Assembly (NCBI GenBank): GCA_021399435.1
Contig: JAJTUP010000025.1
Location: 310,001-374,000, forward strand
DNA length: 64,000 nt
Direction: 5' to 3'
DNA from: Diaporthe sp. PMI_573
Taxonomy: Eukaryota; Ascomycota; Sordariomycetes; Diaporthales; Diaporthaceae
The translations under genes were made by a program, and so were the position numbers. How positions within the stretch are numbered: the stretch's first letter is position 1; the number at the start of each line of letters is the position of its first letter. The notes beneath the pieces were generated by a model. The model had not been told where the DNA came from. It was given only the letters and a program-made list of their open reading frames with translations, and ran no database searches. Positions 24,706 through 35,941 of the stretch are shown here, piece by piece.

Positions 24706-25904
24706 CTATTCCCACGGACGTAAAGATGGTAGATTCTCAGCGGAAAGCTGCTTGTTGAGCTCCGTAGTTGTGACGTCCCATAGGGCCTTGACCTGTTGCT
24801 CGTTCTCAACAATCGGGTGAGGCGCCGCAGGCTTTCCAATGGGCATAATGAATTTTCCCTCGTACTTGGCCGGATTCTCTCGGATGTCCTTCGCTGTGGC
24901 CGCAAAAAGGGGTGTTACGGCACCTTGCTCGGCTGTGGTGAAGGCCATGCGGGCGAGGGTCCTGACAACTACATTGTTGACCTCTAGCAAACCCTCGGTG
25001 AGGGCCTCGCCCGGATGTACAGCGATGCAGATAATAGGGAGACCCTGGCTATGAAATCGCCGCTGCAGTTCCTTGGTAAATGCAGTGAGTGCAGTTTTCG
25101 ATACAGCGTAGCGGACCATGTCCCAGCTGAACATGAACCTCGCGACATATCTCCATACCCAGGGATATTTCGTCACAGGCTGCCTAAGACAATCGGCAGA
25201 GTCGAAGTGAAATTCAAAGTTGTGTGGCAGGAATGCGGTCTGGGCAGTAGAGCTGAGGTTTATGATCCTAACATCAGCGTTCTTTTGCCGTGAAGCATTG
25301 TTCAGGAGCGGTAGAATGCGATTGGTGAATAGAAATGGTCCGATATAGCTGAAGCAGTTAGTAGTCTGCATATTTAGTTACAATGTAGCATGATCTTACT
25401 TTCCAGTCATATGCTGTTCCCATATGCCATATGCCAGTTCGGTAGAGGGTGATGAAACAGCAGCATTGTTGACTAATGGGTCGATATGTGTTAAAAGCAT
25501 CCTGGCTAGCTTATGTCGAAGGGCTTGGGCATACTTAGAATGTCCACATTTCTCTCCTTCTGTCTGAGCTCAAGAGCGGCAGCATCGACGCTCCTCAAGT
25601 CAACGAAGTCTATCAATAGACATGCGATGTTTTTCGGGCTAACGTCTGGACATTCGGCTATGAGGGTCTCTTTTGCCCTTTGCGCTTTTGCCTTAGTGCG
25701 TGTCGTCAGGTAGACCTTTGCTCCTCGCTGAGCGAGACGTTTGACGATCGCATACCCGACACCGGAACTACGAAGCCGGTTGTTAGCATTATTCGTCAGG
25801 TCTGCATCGATTCTGTGTTGTAAGACCTACCTCGCGCCCGTCACGACAGCCACTTTACGGTGGAGGTCCGGAATATCCGTCCACGGATCCCACTGTTTTG
25901 CCAT
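24706..25904 (-). CDS. Short-chain dehydrogenase/reductase (SDR)
   Basis: Exons 25904-25831, 25767-25535, 25472-25400 and 25348-24706 give 340 aa, with introns of 63, 62 and 51 nt. Splicing reconstitutes the TGASSGVG cofactor motif (residues 22-29) and DILINNAAV. The catalytic residues are Ser159/160 (INLSST), Tyr207 and Lys211 (RYAVSK). The hydrophobic GPFLFTNRILPLL helix follows the third junction. It is an NAD(P)-dependent oxidoreductase of unknown substrate, of the WW-domain-oxidoreductase-like/retinol-dehydrogenase type. It lies 529 bp from a Zn2Cys6 factor gene on the same strand, and a second SDR lies beyond that, suggesting a small co-regulated metabolic group. Confidence 0.88.
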
Positions 25905-26433
25905 GAAGAACGAGCTGCCCAGAGATTCGAAGGATGAGTTGACAGAAGAAGGCAACAATCGAGACACTGACGGCGTGCAAATGAGCTGCGATTTTCAAGA
26001 TGTGCTCACAAGCGAGATTCGGAATTTAACACCTCGAAAACTGGAAGTGGAGTTGTTCTTGTAGACATACTCCATGACAAGTAGAACGCTGGCTCCGAGT
26101 TGACGTCTGATATACTGAAATAAAATGCCCCACCACATGAGGTTCGTTCGATTGGCAATTAGTTTCGGAGTTGGCGGAAAGCTAGCGGAAAGTCTGGTGG
26201 AGTTCGAGTGGAAAGCTTTGCGGAGATACAGTTTCATATCAAATGTGAGAAACATGGTACCACAGCCGTACGAATAATCATGACATAGGTAGGTAGCCTA
26301 CCCCATCTAAAATCCTTCCTAAACTTCTGCCCGCTGCTTGTCGGCCTGCCCCAACCAGCCCTTTGGATCTGATCAGCCGGCGAGTTCCTCCAATTGTATT
26401 ACATCTCATCACATCTTACCATTGCAGTGGATC
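25905..26433. other. Intergenic, promoter of the SDR gene
   Basis: No gene or discrete element was recognised. Confidence 0.4.
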
Positions 26434-27768
26434 TCAATACTTGATTTTCACATTACCTCCAGTCCGTACAACCCAATCCTCAACCTTATCCATCCCCCAC
26501 ATCATCGTGAATAGATGGCGCGCAAATTCGTCAACCTGCGAGGCCTCGACGCCGCGCCCGACCAGCGATTGGCCGTGTAGGCTGTAGATAAATAAGGGAT
26601 CCTGGTGTTGGGCAAGAGCCTCCCAGCTCGCTGGTGAGCTTGCGTCCCATATCTTTGCACATGCAGTAATTTGAGTATCGCCCGCGCAGGCGGCCGACCA
26701 TTCGCCCTTGTGGCCGTAGTAGACACCGGTGGCGATCCTGCACAGTAGCCATGTTCGCCGAATGGTCTCGGAGAGGACAAAAGTGTGATATAGCCCGGAC
26801 ACCGTATCGGTGTTGTACGCTCCGTCACCGTTAATTAATGGGAGTACATCCGGATACAGCAACGCCGCAGTCGCGTCCCGGCTTGCGGATTCCCAGAGCT
26901 GGTCCGCCCACTCAATGAGCGTTTTTATCAGCGTCTCTGCCCTAGCCCGACGTGGTATGGACGGGGAGAAAAGGGCTAGGAGGAGATGGATAAGTAGGGC
27001 CTGCGTGCGAGCCAGGTGGTCCCTGGTTGAGAGGAGTGGGAGGAGAGCCAGCTGGCCATCAACAGGCTGGCAACCCACTAATGCGGATACTTGGTTGGAG
27101 CAGATGTCGTCAACGATGTGTTCGTTATCTTGAGTGACGTTTTGGGAGATGGAGATTGCGGAGTACGCGTCTCGCATGCACTGGGGCATACTCGAACCAT
27201 AGACGTGACGGTGGATAAATGGGTTATGACCTGTGCGGAAGAAGCGGGAAAGCCAAGATTGCAGACCGCGGATGAAGTTGGAGAAGACAGGGCCCGTTGG
27301 CATCGTGGCCGGGGGCTGGTAGTGATTGCCTATGGTCCAAGCCGAAGGTTGGAGAAACCAGCCCAAGGCTCCGGGGTGAGAGGAGATCTGACCAGCAGAG
27401 AGGACTCCGAGGCTTCCGGAAGATGAAATTCCCGGTGATTGAAATGGAAGAGAGAACGAAGACGATATCTCGCAGAGGAGATCAGTTGAAGTGGCTGGAT
27501 GAGTGAGAAATCCGCTGTGCGCCTCTGCCCCAGCTTGCACACCCGGAATATCCCCCTGATCTACCGGCCTTGACGAAGAAGCCTGGGGATCTCTGTGTAC
27601 CAAGTCGAGAGCAGTGTGAAAGCCGGTTCTGCCGGGCTGAAGCCGTCGCGGGTACACGCATTCGACCTCCTTGTCAAGGCAGCGCGAGCACGACGGGAGT
27701 GTCCTGTCGCAGCATCTCTTGGCCTTGACACATGCAAAGCAAGCCTTTTGCTTAGACCGCCGGCCCAT
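26434..27768 (-). CDS. Zn2Cys6 transcription factor
   Basis: A single exon from ATG 27768 gives 444 aa. The frame is open further upstream to 28101, but the DNA-binding domain starts only nine residues after this ATG. The binuclear zinc cluster has Cys at residues 10, 13, 20, 27, 30 and 37 (CxxC-x6-C-x6-CxxC-x6-C) with basic residues VKAKR between. The middle and C-terminal parts contain helices seen in aflatoxin-regulator-like factors (for example LALLPLLSTRDHLARTQALLIHLLLALF, shortened here to its first half). It is probably a local regulator of the flanking SDR genes. It shares a 1.0-kb divergent promoter with the SDR at 28802. Confidence 0.85.
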   Translation of the reverse strand: MGRRSKQKACFACVKAKRCCDRTLPSCSRCLDKEVECVYPRRLQPGRTGFHTALDLVHRDPQASSSRPVDQGDIPGVQAGAEAHSGFLTHPATSTDLLCEISSSFSLPFQSPGISSSGSLGVLSAGQISSHPGALGWFLQPSAWTIGNHYQPPATMPTGPVFSNFIRGLQSWLSRFFRTGHNPFIHRHVYGSSMPQCMRDAYSAISISQNVTQDNEHIVDDICSNQVSALVGCQPVDGQLALLPLLSTRDHLARTQALLIHLLLALFSPSIPRRARAETLIKTLIEWADQLWESASRDATAALLYPDVLPLINGDGAYNTDTVSGLYHTFVLSETIRRTWLLCRIATGVYYGHKGEWSAACAGDTQITACAKIWDASSPASWEALAQHQDPLFIYSLHGQSLVGRGVEASQVDEFARHLFTMMWGMDKVEDWVVRTGGNVKIKY

Positions 27769-28801
27769 ACTGAGAAATTCTTCGTGATGTACCTTGCTGT
27801 GAGGAAAGGATTTGTTTACGGTTTGGGGCCTGCTGAAATTGGGTGGAGTTGGGGCACGGGCTATTAGTTGCGGAGATGCGGCGGAGGTTTTGCGGCGGAG
27901 GTTTCGCGGCGGCCCCGGGCAGACGGGCATTGACGTTTGTTGGTCGGTACGTCTGACGGCGCGAGCCCGAGACTCTGGATCCTGCAGTCCCCTGGCCCGA
28001 AGAACTTCTCGACAACACCTCTTTCGGAATAGACCTGGCCACCCCAAGATGCAACACATCTTAATTTTAAGGGACGCAAAGAGTGCCAGGTTTGGCCTCA
28101 AATGATGCTAGGCAAGGCCTACAACCTACTCGCACTGCTCGACCCTTCGCCCCAATGGTCTCTTTCCTATTTTCATTGCCAGTCGGGGAGTCAAATCAGT
28201 TGGGAGCCTCGGTCTCGGAGTGAAACCAGCTGCTTTTGAGATGAAAAAGATGGAGTCTCGGCGCGAGCTGAACTGGGACGTGATAACTACGGCCCCAACA
28301 CTCGAGTGCCTGCCGTCATCAAGTCAAACCTGCAAACTTACTCTTTCGCCGGGCTACATAGTTCATCTCCACCTCTGTTCCAGAGCAAGTTCGAGTGTGT
28401 AAGCAGCATATCATGGCGCCACCTCCTCCTGATCCCCGCTGGTATTCCGTCGGAGCCCCGCTGCTTCCTCCGCCGCCACTTTAGTTTGATTTGTGTCGCG
28501 CTGTCTGTGGAGAAATGCACTCCACGATATCCAAAGTTATCATTCCAAAAGGATGCGGAGGAGGGACCGATGGGGTGAGTAGGCACGGGGTGTCTCGGGT
28601 TCTCCACGGTAGCCATTTTCAACTTCTAATTGCCGTCTGGGACATCGACGGGCTATAAAGAGCCCAATTGAGTGCACGCTGGACTTTTTTATCTCCTCCC
28701 AAGCAAGAAGACTATTGACTGTGTGGATAGCCGGGCCACTTCTTATCTCAAGCACTTCTATCATCCACCTGGTTTGTTTTGGAAGTGAGAACCGTTTAAC
28801 C
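27769..28801. promoter_or_regulatory. Divergent promoter between the Zn2Cys6 factor and the second SDR
   Basis: A 1,033-bp region between divergent starts. Open frames in the left part are in-frame upstream extensions of the factor without a recognised domain. No individual site is claimed. Confidence 0.4.
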
Positions 28802-29900
28802 ATGTCGGCATCAACACCTTCCTTCGACCTGGGCGACGTCGAAAAGCTTGCCCCTGTCAAATCTAACCTCGTTCAGAGAACCCACAGGGCTTCTTACCCA
28901 AGCCTGTCACCTCTCCGCCCTGAGCTCAATCAGTCCGGGAAGACGGTCCTCGTCACCGGCGGCTCGGCTGGGATAGGATTTGCTATTGCCAAGGCGTTTG
29001 CGGAGGCGTCAGCTTCCAAGGTTATCTTGACCGGTCGCCGCAGTGATGTCCTTCAGCACGCAGCTTCTCGGCTCTCCAGCCTGTTCACCAAGACCGAGTT
29101 CCTCGCCCGAGAGTGCGACATTGGCAACCTCACCGAGTCCGCCGCCCTCTGGTCCGGCCTCCGTACTGATGGCATCTTCGTCGATGTTCTCGTGCTAAAT
29201 GCTGCCAAATTTCACGGCCAGCAGACCCTGCTCGAAGTTGACGTCGGCGAGGCTTGGTCTTTGTATGAAACGAATGTGAGGGCTCTCTTGGACTTCAGCC
29301 AGCGATTGCATGCCCAGGAAGGATCTGCGGATAGACAAAAGGTATGTATTGCGTATACTGCAATTTACTACTAGTACAATTCAAGAGGGTGATCAGCACT
29401 TAACGTTTCGAGAACAGTTCATCGTTTACGTCTCAACCGCCGCAATCCATGACCTGACCATCGCAGCCACATTGCCGACCTATTCTTTGAGCAAAACCTC
29501 CGGCCATCTCTTATTGCAGAATATTTCTGCTGGTGTAGACCGAGAAAAGCTCCAGATCGTCAGTTTTCATCCTGGCCAGATCCTCTCTGAGACGGCCAGA
29601 TCGGCAGGCCTTGATGAGAATAGTGCCCCTTTTGATGATGGTACGTCCCAGACTCCAACAGGTTGCGGCTGTAGTGTCATTCGGCCCATAGCTTTTACTG
29701 AAATCATCCCATACTGACCATTGTTCATAGAAAACCTGCCCGGGCATTTTGCTGTCTGGGCAGCGACTTCCGAAGCTGCATTTTTGCATGGCCGTTTCAC
29801 ATGGGCAGCCTGGGATGTGGATGAACTAAGGTCTGGAGAGCTCAAGAAGCGCATTCAGACCGACCCCGATTTTCTTACACTCAAGGTCTCGGGCTTGTGA
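28802..29900 (+). CDS. Short-chain dehydrogenase/reductase (SDR), second copy
   Basis: Exons 28802-29341, 29418-29640 and 29731-29900 give 310 aa, with introns of 76 and 90 nt. The cofactor motif TGGSAGIG lies at residues 52-59, DVLVLNAA is the NAG-like block, Ser186 sits in VYVSTAA, and Tyr202/Lys206 in TYSLSK are the catalytic pair. The C-terminus (ENLPGHFAVWAATSEAAFLHGRF) is the usual substrate-loop region. It is distinct in sequence from the SDR at 24706 and therefore not a recent duplicate. Its substrate is unknown. It is divergent from the Zn2Cys6 factor gene. Confidence 0.88.
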
Positions 29901-30479
29901 GTCCAAGCCACATAGGGGTTTAGGGTGAGAATTTATATCAAATTTTATAGTAAACAGTCTCATTCCGGTATTTTCAACCTCGTAGCTTAATCTGTGCATC
30001 TGAAGATGCTTCCTAGCTACGTCCTAGGATGATATTAACTAGCAACTGAAATTGTCTCCTAGCTGGATACGTGACTACGAATGCTAATTCGATGGCCTAC
30101 AATTAAAAATTAGACAACATGTATGAATTTGAGTCTTTAATGAACCGCGAGTATCAACTTTTGGCCAGGGTCTTTCGTATCATCGTTAGACCATGATGTC
30201 TTGTAGTGTGAGGGTGTAGCCATTTGATCCACCCACGTGGCAATGCTCTTTCGTACCAAGATGCGCCTACAGTCCGTCCACGACTCTACTGACAGTTTGA
30301 GCTTTCGGGTCGCTACACAACACTCGCACAGCTGCGACTTGAATCTTCTGGTCATGCCCTTCATCCTACTAGCTGTAGGATGAACCTGGTATATGACCAG
30401 TCTAATGGCAGATAGACTACTGCCGCAATGCCTTTAATGGTTTCATGGTCTCAATACATATATTTCTAATTGAGCCAAC
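29901..30479. other. Intergenic, possible weak coding trace
   Basis: A minus-strand open stretch at 30137-30364 (75 codons, basic and Cys-containing) has protein-like composition but no recognised family, start or splice context. It is not annotated as a gene. Confidence 0.3.
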
Positions 30480-32387
30480 TCAGACATGTGGTATCATCTG
30501 AAGCCATCTTGGCGTCAAATATACACCGATCGGCACGTGCCGTAGACTGATGAAGGATTCGACGATAATGTAAAGCCTCGCTAGCGTGTAGAGAAGCAGG
30601 AAGATTCGCCCAATGACACTCCGTATAGATGTCCAAATCAATCTGTGACATCCTTCCGTGGTTGAGCGACCCAGACAGCGAAACAGCGTATCTGTGACCC
30701 CTGTAGACTCATATATGACCATCAGCCATGCCATGACTTCCCATATCGGGAGGCCGATTGCGATGTAGAGGCCCGAGTACAGCCAGAGCCGTGATTCTAT
30801 GGCGGATGGGAATTCGAAGCTCGTTACCGCCAGATGGATGCCGCCATACATGGCGGGTAGCATCATGGCGATGTAAAACTGTCGGTGGCGGATTTCGCGA
30901 TTCGCAGGGAAGTGATCTAGCAATAGTAAATCCGTGAATGGGAAACGGAGGTTGGAGTCGTCGAGTGAAGATTCCGGCACCTCTGCCTCGAGAGCTGAGT
31001 ACAGCCAATTCGCCTCAGTCCTGGGGGGCCGTTCGAGTGTTAGATCGAGACCTTCTAGGACACGGTTCCAGTGTGCCAATAATTCAGGGTTTAGGAGCAA
31101 GCTATGCCCATTATTTGCAAGGCCGCATGGGAGAGCTTCGCCGGCTTCCAGATAGCCTGGCGGGTCGAAACTTGATACATTCCAACGAAACGAGACTCGG
31201 GGCGCTTCACGGGGCGGCGGCGGCCTGCGGCGGCTTCTGCCCTCGTTTGCCCGCGAGACATTTGCAGAAAGGTTCTCGAAAATTCTCAGCGGGTATGGAC
31301 GCCAAGCCTCCTCCTCCTCCTGAAGTATTTCTTCAAGTGCGTTGGGAGCTTGCTGACGTATGATATCAAGTTCGTTGTCAACAGGCAGTTTGATTTCAGG
31401 GGCAACGGCGTCGCTGTGGCCGACTCTTTTGGGGATGACGTATAGATCCGCATGGCTCCCAAGTGTCCGGAATGCTCTTTCTGAAAAAGCTGCTGCAATC
31501 TCCTCCATCCCATCAGGGTACAGTCGTTCGGGCTCTCGCACATCCTTGGGTTTCTATTGTCTCATCATGTCAGCGCAACCATCATTCTTGGTGCTGAAGG
31601 AAATGATTGGTTTCACTTGGCCAATGTGGGTCATTCATCATAGGGTTATACATGGCCAGGATAGGCATTCCGATATTACATGGACGAGGCCACGTACCTT
31701 GAGCCAGAACGCATACATCACAGCTGCACACAAGACATGAACCATGGTGTGAACTTCGAGTATAGTCAACGGTAGACCCAGGGCCCGTCGAGTGATGCAT
31801 TGCACTGCCACCCATGTCGCTTGGAACAAGACGAGACACTTTTGGAGCAAGTCGGCCTTGCTCTTATCCTGGATTCTTTTCCTCTCAACAGGCATACGGC
31901 GGTTTAGCTTGGCCAACCACAACATCATCTCCGGAGAGACCGGCAGGAAGGGGCGCTGGCCCCTCGACGACAACGAATCCGGGTGGACGTGCTTCAACTC
32001 TACACCCCCCATGACCACGAAGAAGCAGTACTCGAGGTCAATGCCACAGTCGTCCCCGAATAGTTCATGGAGCTTTCTCTTCAGCTCCCAAGCAGCGAAT
32101 AGCTGGCTTATGGCCATGTAAACCACGATCTCCGGGGCCAACAGCGCGATGGTAACCCAGAGCCCCTTGAGCTTCAGCATCGCCCAGGTACTGGTGTCCG
32201 TGGGGACGTTGAGGTGCAGCGCCGTATAGACGCAGGCTATTAGGGTGGTCACGCATGACCAGATGATGGACGATGTGCCCCTGAGCAGTGGCGCGGAGAC
32301 CCATTGAGGGGCCAAGATGGTGTTGAGAGCTGTCAGGTTGTATTCAGATGATGTGAGTATTTGATCAATTTTGACAGTGCTTGCCAT
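30480..32387 (-). CDS. Multi-pass fungal membrane protein, unknown function
   Basis: Exons 32387-31698 and 31553-30480 give 587 aa. The 144-nt intron joins YAFWLK to KPKDVREPERLY in phase 0. Hydrophobic helices occur at about residues 40-58 (after PLLRGTSSIIWSC), 76-95, 208-230 and as three or four C-terminal segments (IAMMLPAMYGGIHLAV, LWLYSGLYIAIGLPIWEV, IRSVIGRIFLLLYTLARLYIIV). The blocks RGTSSIIWSC near the N-terminus and W.KP.D V....L between the halves are familiar from a large family of uncharacterised membrane proteins in ascomycetes and basidiomycetes. No enzymatic residues can be assigned. It is divergent in spirit from typical transporters, since a long soluble loop separates the two membrane blocks. 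Confidence 0.75.
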
Positions 32388-33328
32388 GGTGTCAATGGAC
32401 GCAAGGTAGCTGGCCTACCAATCCTTGAAAATTTGCAGCCTTGCCGGACAGAGGTGTGTCAGGAGCTTCGGGAAAAATTCAAAGAGGGTCATCATTGTGC
32501 CGATTTCCGTTTTGTGTAACCACCAAGGGACCTCAACTACCTAAAACCGTATTGAAAATGGATTAACCTGAAAGAGAGCTGACTAGCCCTCTGATGTGGC
32601 CGGCTGGGTAACCAATGTGAGGTGGATACCGTACCCCATGCCCGGACCACCCAGGTTGCAGCAGCCCCTTACCACTTAAGGACATTTGAATCACTAGGAT
32701 TCCTCTCGATTTGAGAGTCTGAGAGGCTTTTTGCACGTTGCAAGGGTCTTCTGTATCTGCGCCATTCCTAATGGTCCCACAAATGTCATCGACAAGATCT
32801 TGCTAGAAGTGACTACGTGCGTGTTAATAGCTCTTCTGTACTTCGTTTTCTTTTTTCGTGTGGCCTTTCCATGCAGGTCTGAACCCAAAAAGGAGTATAG
32901 AATATTACTTGTTGAAGTGTTGTTGAAGTCTGCTACAACTATACCCTAATGCTCATGAGAAAGGCCTTACCATTTCTTTTAGCAACGTGTAATGTATTTA
33001 TTACGGTTTGTTTTGGTGTTATGAGACTTGACGTATTCGGCCAAGCATTAATTCAAGTTGTTCTTGCAGGAAGATCAAGGGCACTGTCTTAGAGAGCGAT
33101 TTCGGGTCGTGACGGCCTCTTGTCGTACGGGTCATCCGAGGCCTTGAAGAACCACGGATAGGGGAGTTATTGTTAAGGGGTGACCCTGGGAGGCGGTAAC
33201 AGAAAGACAGTATCGCGACGTGAGGATATCAGTGGCTCAACAACTATGTACTAGATACGACCATGCCCGAAAGAGCAGATAGAGCACATAGAAGAAATAA
33301 TCATTAAGCATTTGACATCGTTGCACTT
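32388..33328. other. Intergenic, nothing recognised
   Basis: This holds the promoter of the membrane-protein gene on the left and 3' sequence of the amidase gene on the right. Short frames here have no support. Confidence 0.4.
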
Positions 33329-35236
33329 CTATGGGAATAATCTAGAGCCAGCAGCAACCGGCCGGACGATTTCTTCCTCCTCCAGCTTAGCCACCAAGTT
33401 CGCAAGGACATAGTCGCAGCCCCTAGCCATTCTGAGCGCCATCGACACGGGCAGGTACTCAACCTGCAGAGACTTCGTGCTGTTGTAGGGCACCTCTCCA
33501 ATAGGAATGACCACCTCAGGAGCACCAGCGATGACCGACACGCGCGAATCGCTCATGCCCAGCGGAGGGTTGGTGGGGGCCGTGAGGTATGTATCACGGT
33601 ACGAGGGCTCCCCCGTTGAAAACGCGTACGTGTATACGCTCTCGGAGCAGGACTCCGGATCGTGGCGTCCGTAGCCATCGGTCTCGTACCACTCCTTGAA
33701 CGTCGAAATATTACGCAGGGCCTGGTCGTAGATCTCGTCGGTGGCGTAGGTCTGCCCCCACTTCCAGCGCACCAGAGGCCCCGGGTTGACATAGGGCTGG
33801 CGGCCGCCGTTGCTCGCGGCGTAGTCGTCGAAGAAGGGCTTGCCGAGCAGCTTCCACTGGTCGTGTGACACGAAGACGGCGTAGGTCAGGTTCAGCATCT
33901 CTTCCACGGTGGGGGAGTCGGCGCGGGTGTTGGCCCAGAGCTGGGAATAGTTGCCCGGAGCCGCTTCGGTGCCGAGAAAGTCACCCAGATTCTGGATAAA
34001 GTCTTCAATTAACGTTATGGTCTCACTGGGAGTCTCGGCGGACAGGGCGGACAGGTCGGACAGAGAGGGCGAGCTATAGAGTGTCCTAGGGAACGTTGTC
34101 CAGTTGGATTGCATGTTAGGGTAGTAAGCCTTCGTTGCCGCCGCCCAGAGATTTCCGCTGCGGGCGAAGATACCAGCTGTATCCGACACAGGGCTGAGAG
34201 GGATGACATGTTCCAGAGAGATAGCACCAGTCGACGGCCTGTTGCCAAAAATGCCCTGGGCCCCAGCAGGACCGCGCATGGAACCTCCAGTGTCACTCCC
34301 CAAGGAGAGATCCAGCCACTCATATGCACCTATGCCGACGCCAGGTCCAGTGGAAGAACCGCTGGGGTCTTGGTAGCCGTCACCTCGAGGGTTGAACGGG
34401 GCGTGGAGGTCGACCCAGTCAGCAGTGGGCCTGTCACCGTTGGCGAACTGAACAGTGCCCATCTTGCCGACAAGGACGGCGCCGAGATCTATGAGGCGCT
34501 GTACGGCCGGGGCGGTGTTGTTCTGAGTGCCGTAATGGTAGAAATAGGCGCGGTTGCCGCCGCTGGTACCTACGCCCTTGACGTGGAAGATGTCCTTGGC
34601 GCCAAAACGAAGACCAGCCAGGGGCTGCTCCTTGGTAGCCGTGTAGTATAGCCTCGACGGCACAGCGATACTCTTCGCCATAACGTTCTCCGTGATAGCG
34701 GGCAGCGATCTATAGGCGCCCTGCTCGTCGCTGATAACACCCTGGATAAAAGCAAGGTTGTTATCACCGTACAGCCTATAAGCTTTGTAGACGTCGCCGG
34801 TGTAGGGCGAGACAAAATAAGGGCCCTTTGGGATGGCCGGAGTGATGGTGCCAGGGTTGATCAAAAGCTCGACGTTGAAGTCATTCAAACTTGATATGAT
34901 GGACATGGTAGACGCAGCATTGTCGCCAGTGATTTGAAGGTAGACCGTCTGAAGGAAGGCCGGCTGGAAGACGTCGTCCTGCTCATCGTACTCGGCGGTG
35001 GTATTGGCAAACTCCTCAGCGCTGAAGTCCTCCGATGGTGTCTCGACCACGGTTAGGGGCAGCAAGTCTTGGCGGCTGCTGGCGAGCCCTGCGCGAGTGT
35101 TGTTGACATCAAGCCGGGCAATCGGGATATCACCAGTGTAGTATGACACTCCTCCAAGCTCGACAACCCGTCCTTTGTCCACGATGAGCGCGGAGGCATG
35201 CCCGACGGCGACCAAGCTGAGCAGGATAGACCACAT
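33329..35236 (-). CDS. Secreted amidase-signature protein
   Basis: One exon encodes 635 aa. The first ~16 residues ([16 protein letters not shown]) form a signal peptide. A roughly 190-residue N-terminal region without a recognised domain precedes the amidase-signature fold. The likely Ser-cisSer-Lys triad is Lys214 ([11 protein letters not shown]), Ser294/295 (DPSGSSTGP) and Ser319 ([11 protein letters not shown]). The first serine loop reads GSSTG instead of the usual GSSGG. Several NxT/S sequons fit secretion. Family members hydrolyse amide bonds, but the substrate is not deducible. The large N-terminal extension is a feature of a subset of fungal secreted members. Confidence 0.88.
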   Translation of the reverse strand: MWSILLSLVAVGHASALIVDKGRVVELGGVSYYTGDIPIARLDVNNTRAGLASSRQDLLPLTVVETPSEDFSAEEFANTTAEYDEQDDVFQPAFLQTVYLQITGDNAASTMSIISSLNDFNVELLINPGTITPAIPKGPYFVSPYTGDVYKAYRLYGDNNLAFIQGVISDEQGAYRSLPAITENVMAKSIAVPSRLYYTATKEQPLAGLRFGAKDIFHVKGVGTSGGNRAYFYHYGTQNNTAPAVQRLIDLGAVLVGKMGTVQFANGDRPTADWVDLHAPFNPRGDGYQDPSGSSTGPGVGIGAYEWLDLSLGSDTGGSMRGPAGAQGIFGNRPSTGAISLEHVIPLSPVSDTAGIFARSGNLWAAATKAYYPNMQSNWTTFPRTLYSSPSLSDLSALSAETPSETITLIEDFIQNLGDFLGTEAAPGNYSQLWANTRADSPTVEEMLNLTYAVFVSHDQWKLLGKPFFDDYAASNGGRQPYVNPGPLVRWKWGQTYATDEIYDQALRNISTFKEWYETDGYGRHDPESCSESVYTYAFSTGEPSYRDTYLTAPTNPPLGMSDSRVSVIAGAPEVVIPIGEVPYNSTKSLQVEYLPVSMALRMARGCDYVLANLVAKLEEEEIVRPVAAGSRLFP

Positions 35237-35941
35237 TGTGCTTCACACGCTGGGAATGGATTTCGAGGTGAACCCAACAGCGGTGCCCAGATGGCAAGGA
35301 GGTGTGAGCAGGGCCACCAACATTGCTATTGCGAAGAGCGACATGGTCATTTTTATGTGCATATTTCAAAAGCCACCGATATATTCTACAAGGTACCCCA
35401 GACCGGCCGGCCGGTGAGATGTCAGCAACGAATCCTTTGCGCCGAAGATCCCGACAGTCGGGATCTACTGCCAAATTACAAAAGGCGGAGGAGGCTAGAC
35501 ACGAGTCCCGGCCTTATTCCCGGCACTTCCTGCGGTCGAGTGCCGAAGGCGCCGCCACCCGATCATGGTCGATTCCGATGTGCGGACGTGATCACTGTGC
35601 CCATTTGCTTGGTGCAAAGATAAGGATGGAGACCATTTATACGTAGTCGTGGCTGGGCATAATTAGAACCCGGTGTAGAAGTGGGGCAAGGGAGGATCCC
35701 AGTATCTAGGGATCCTGTCTATACCAGGCAGAGAGGAAGACAGAGCGGGAGATAAGCAATGGGCACTATTGCCGGGTTGTCTTGGCATCCCAGCTGAAAA
35801 GCGAGTCTGCCAAGTGCACTCCCGCGCTATCACCATGCCAGCATATAAACGTTCTTACGTGAGTTTATGTTTGGTCTATCTATCTGTGGACCCACAACCA
35901 GAGCATTGCGATCGAGTATCCTTGCTGACTGCTAGAGCTCG
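35237..35941. other. Intergenic, nothing recognised
   Basis: This is the promoter side of the amidase gene. Several short overlapping frames (35198-35646) lack protein features. Confidence 0.4.
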
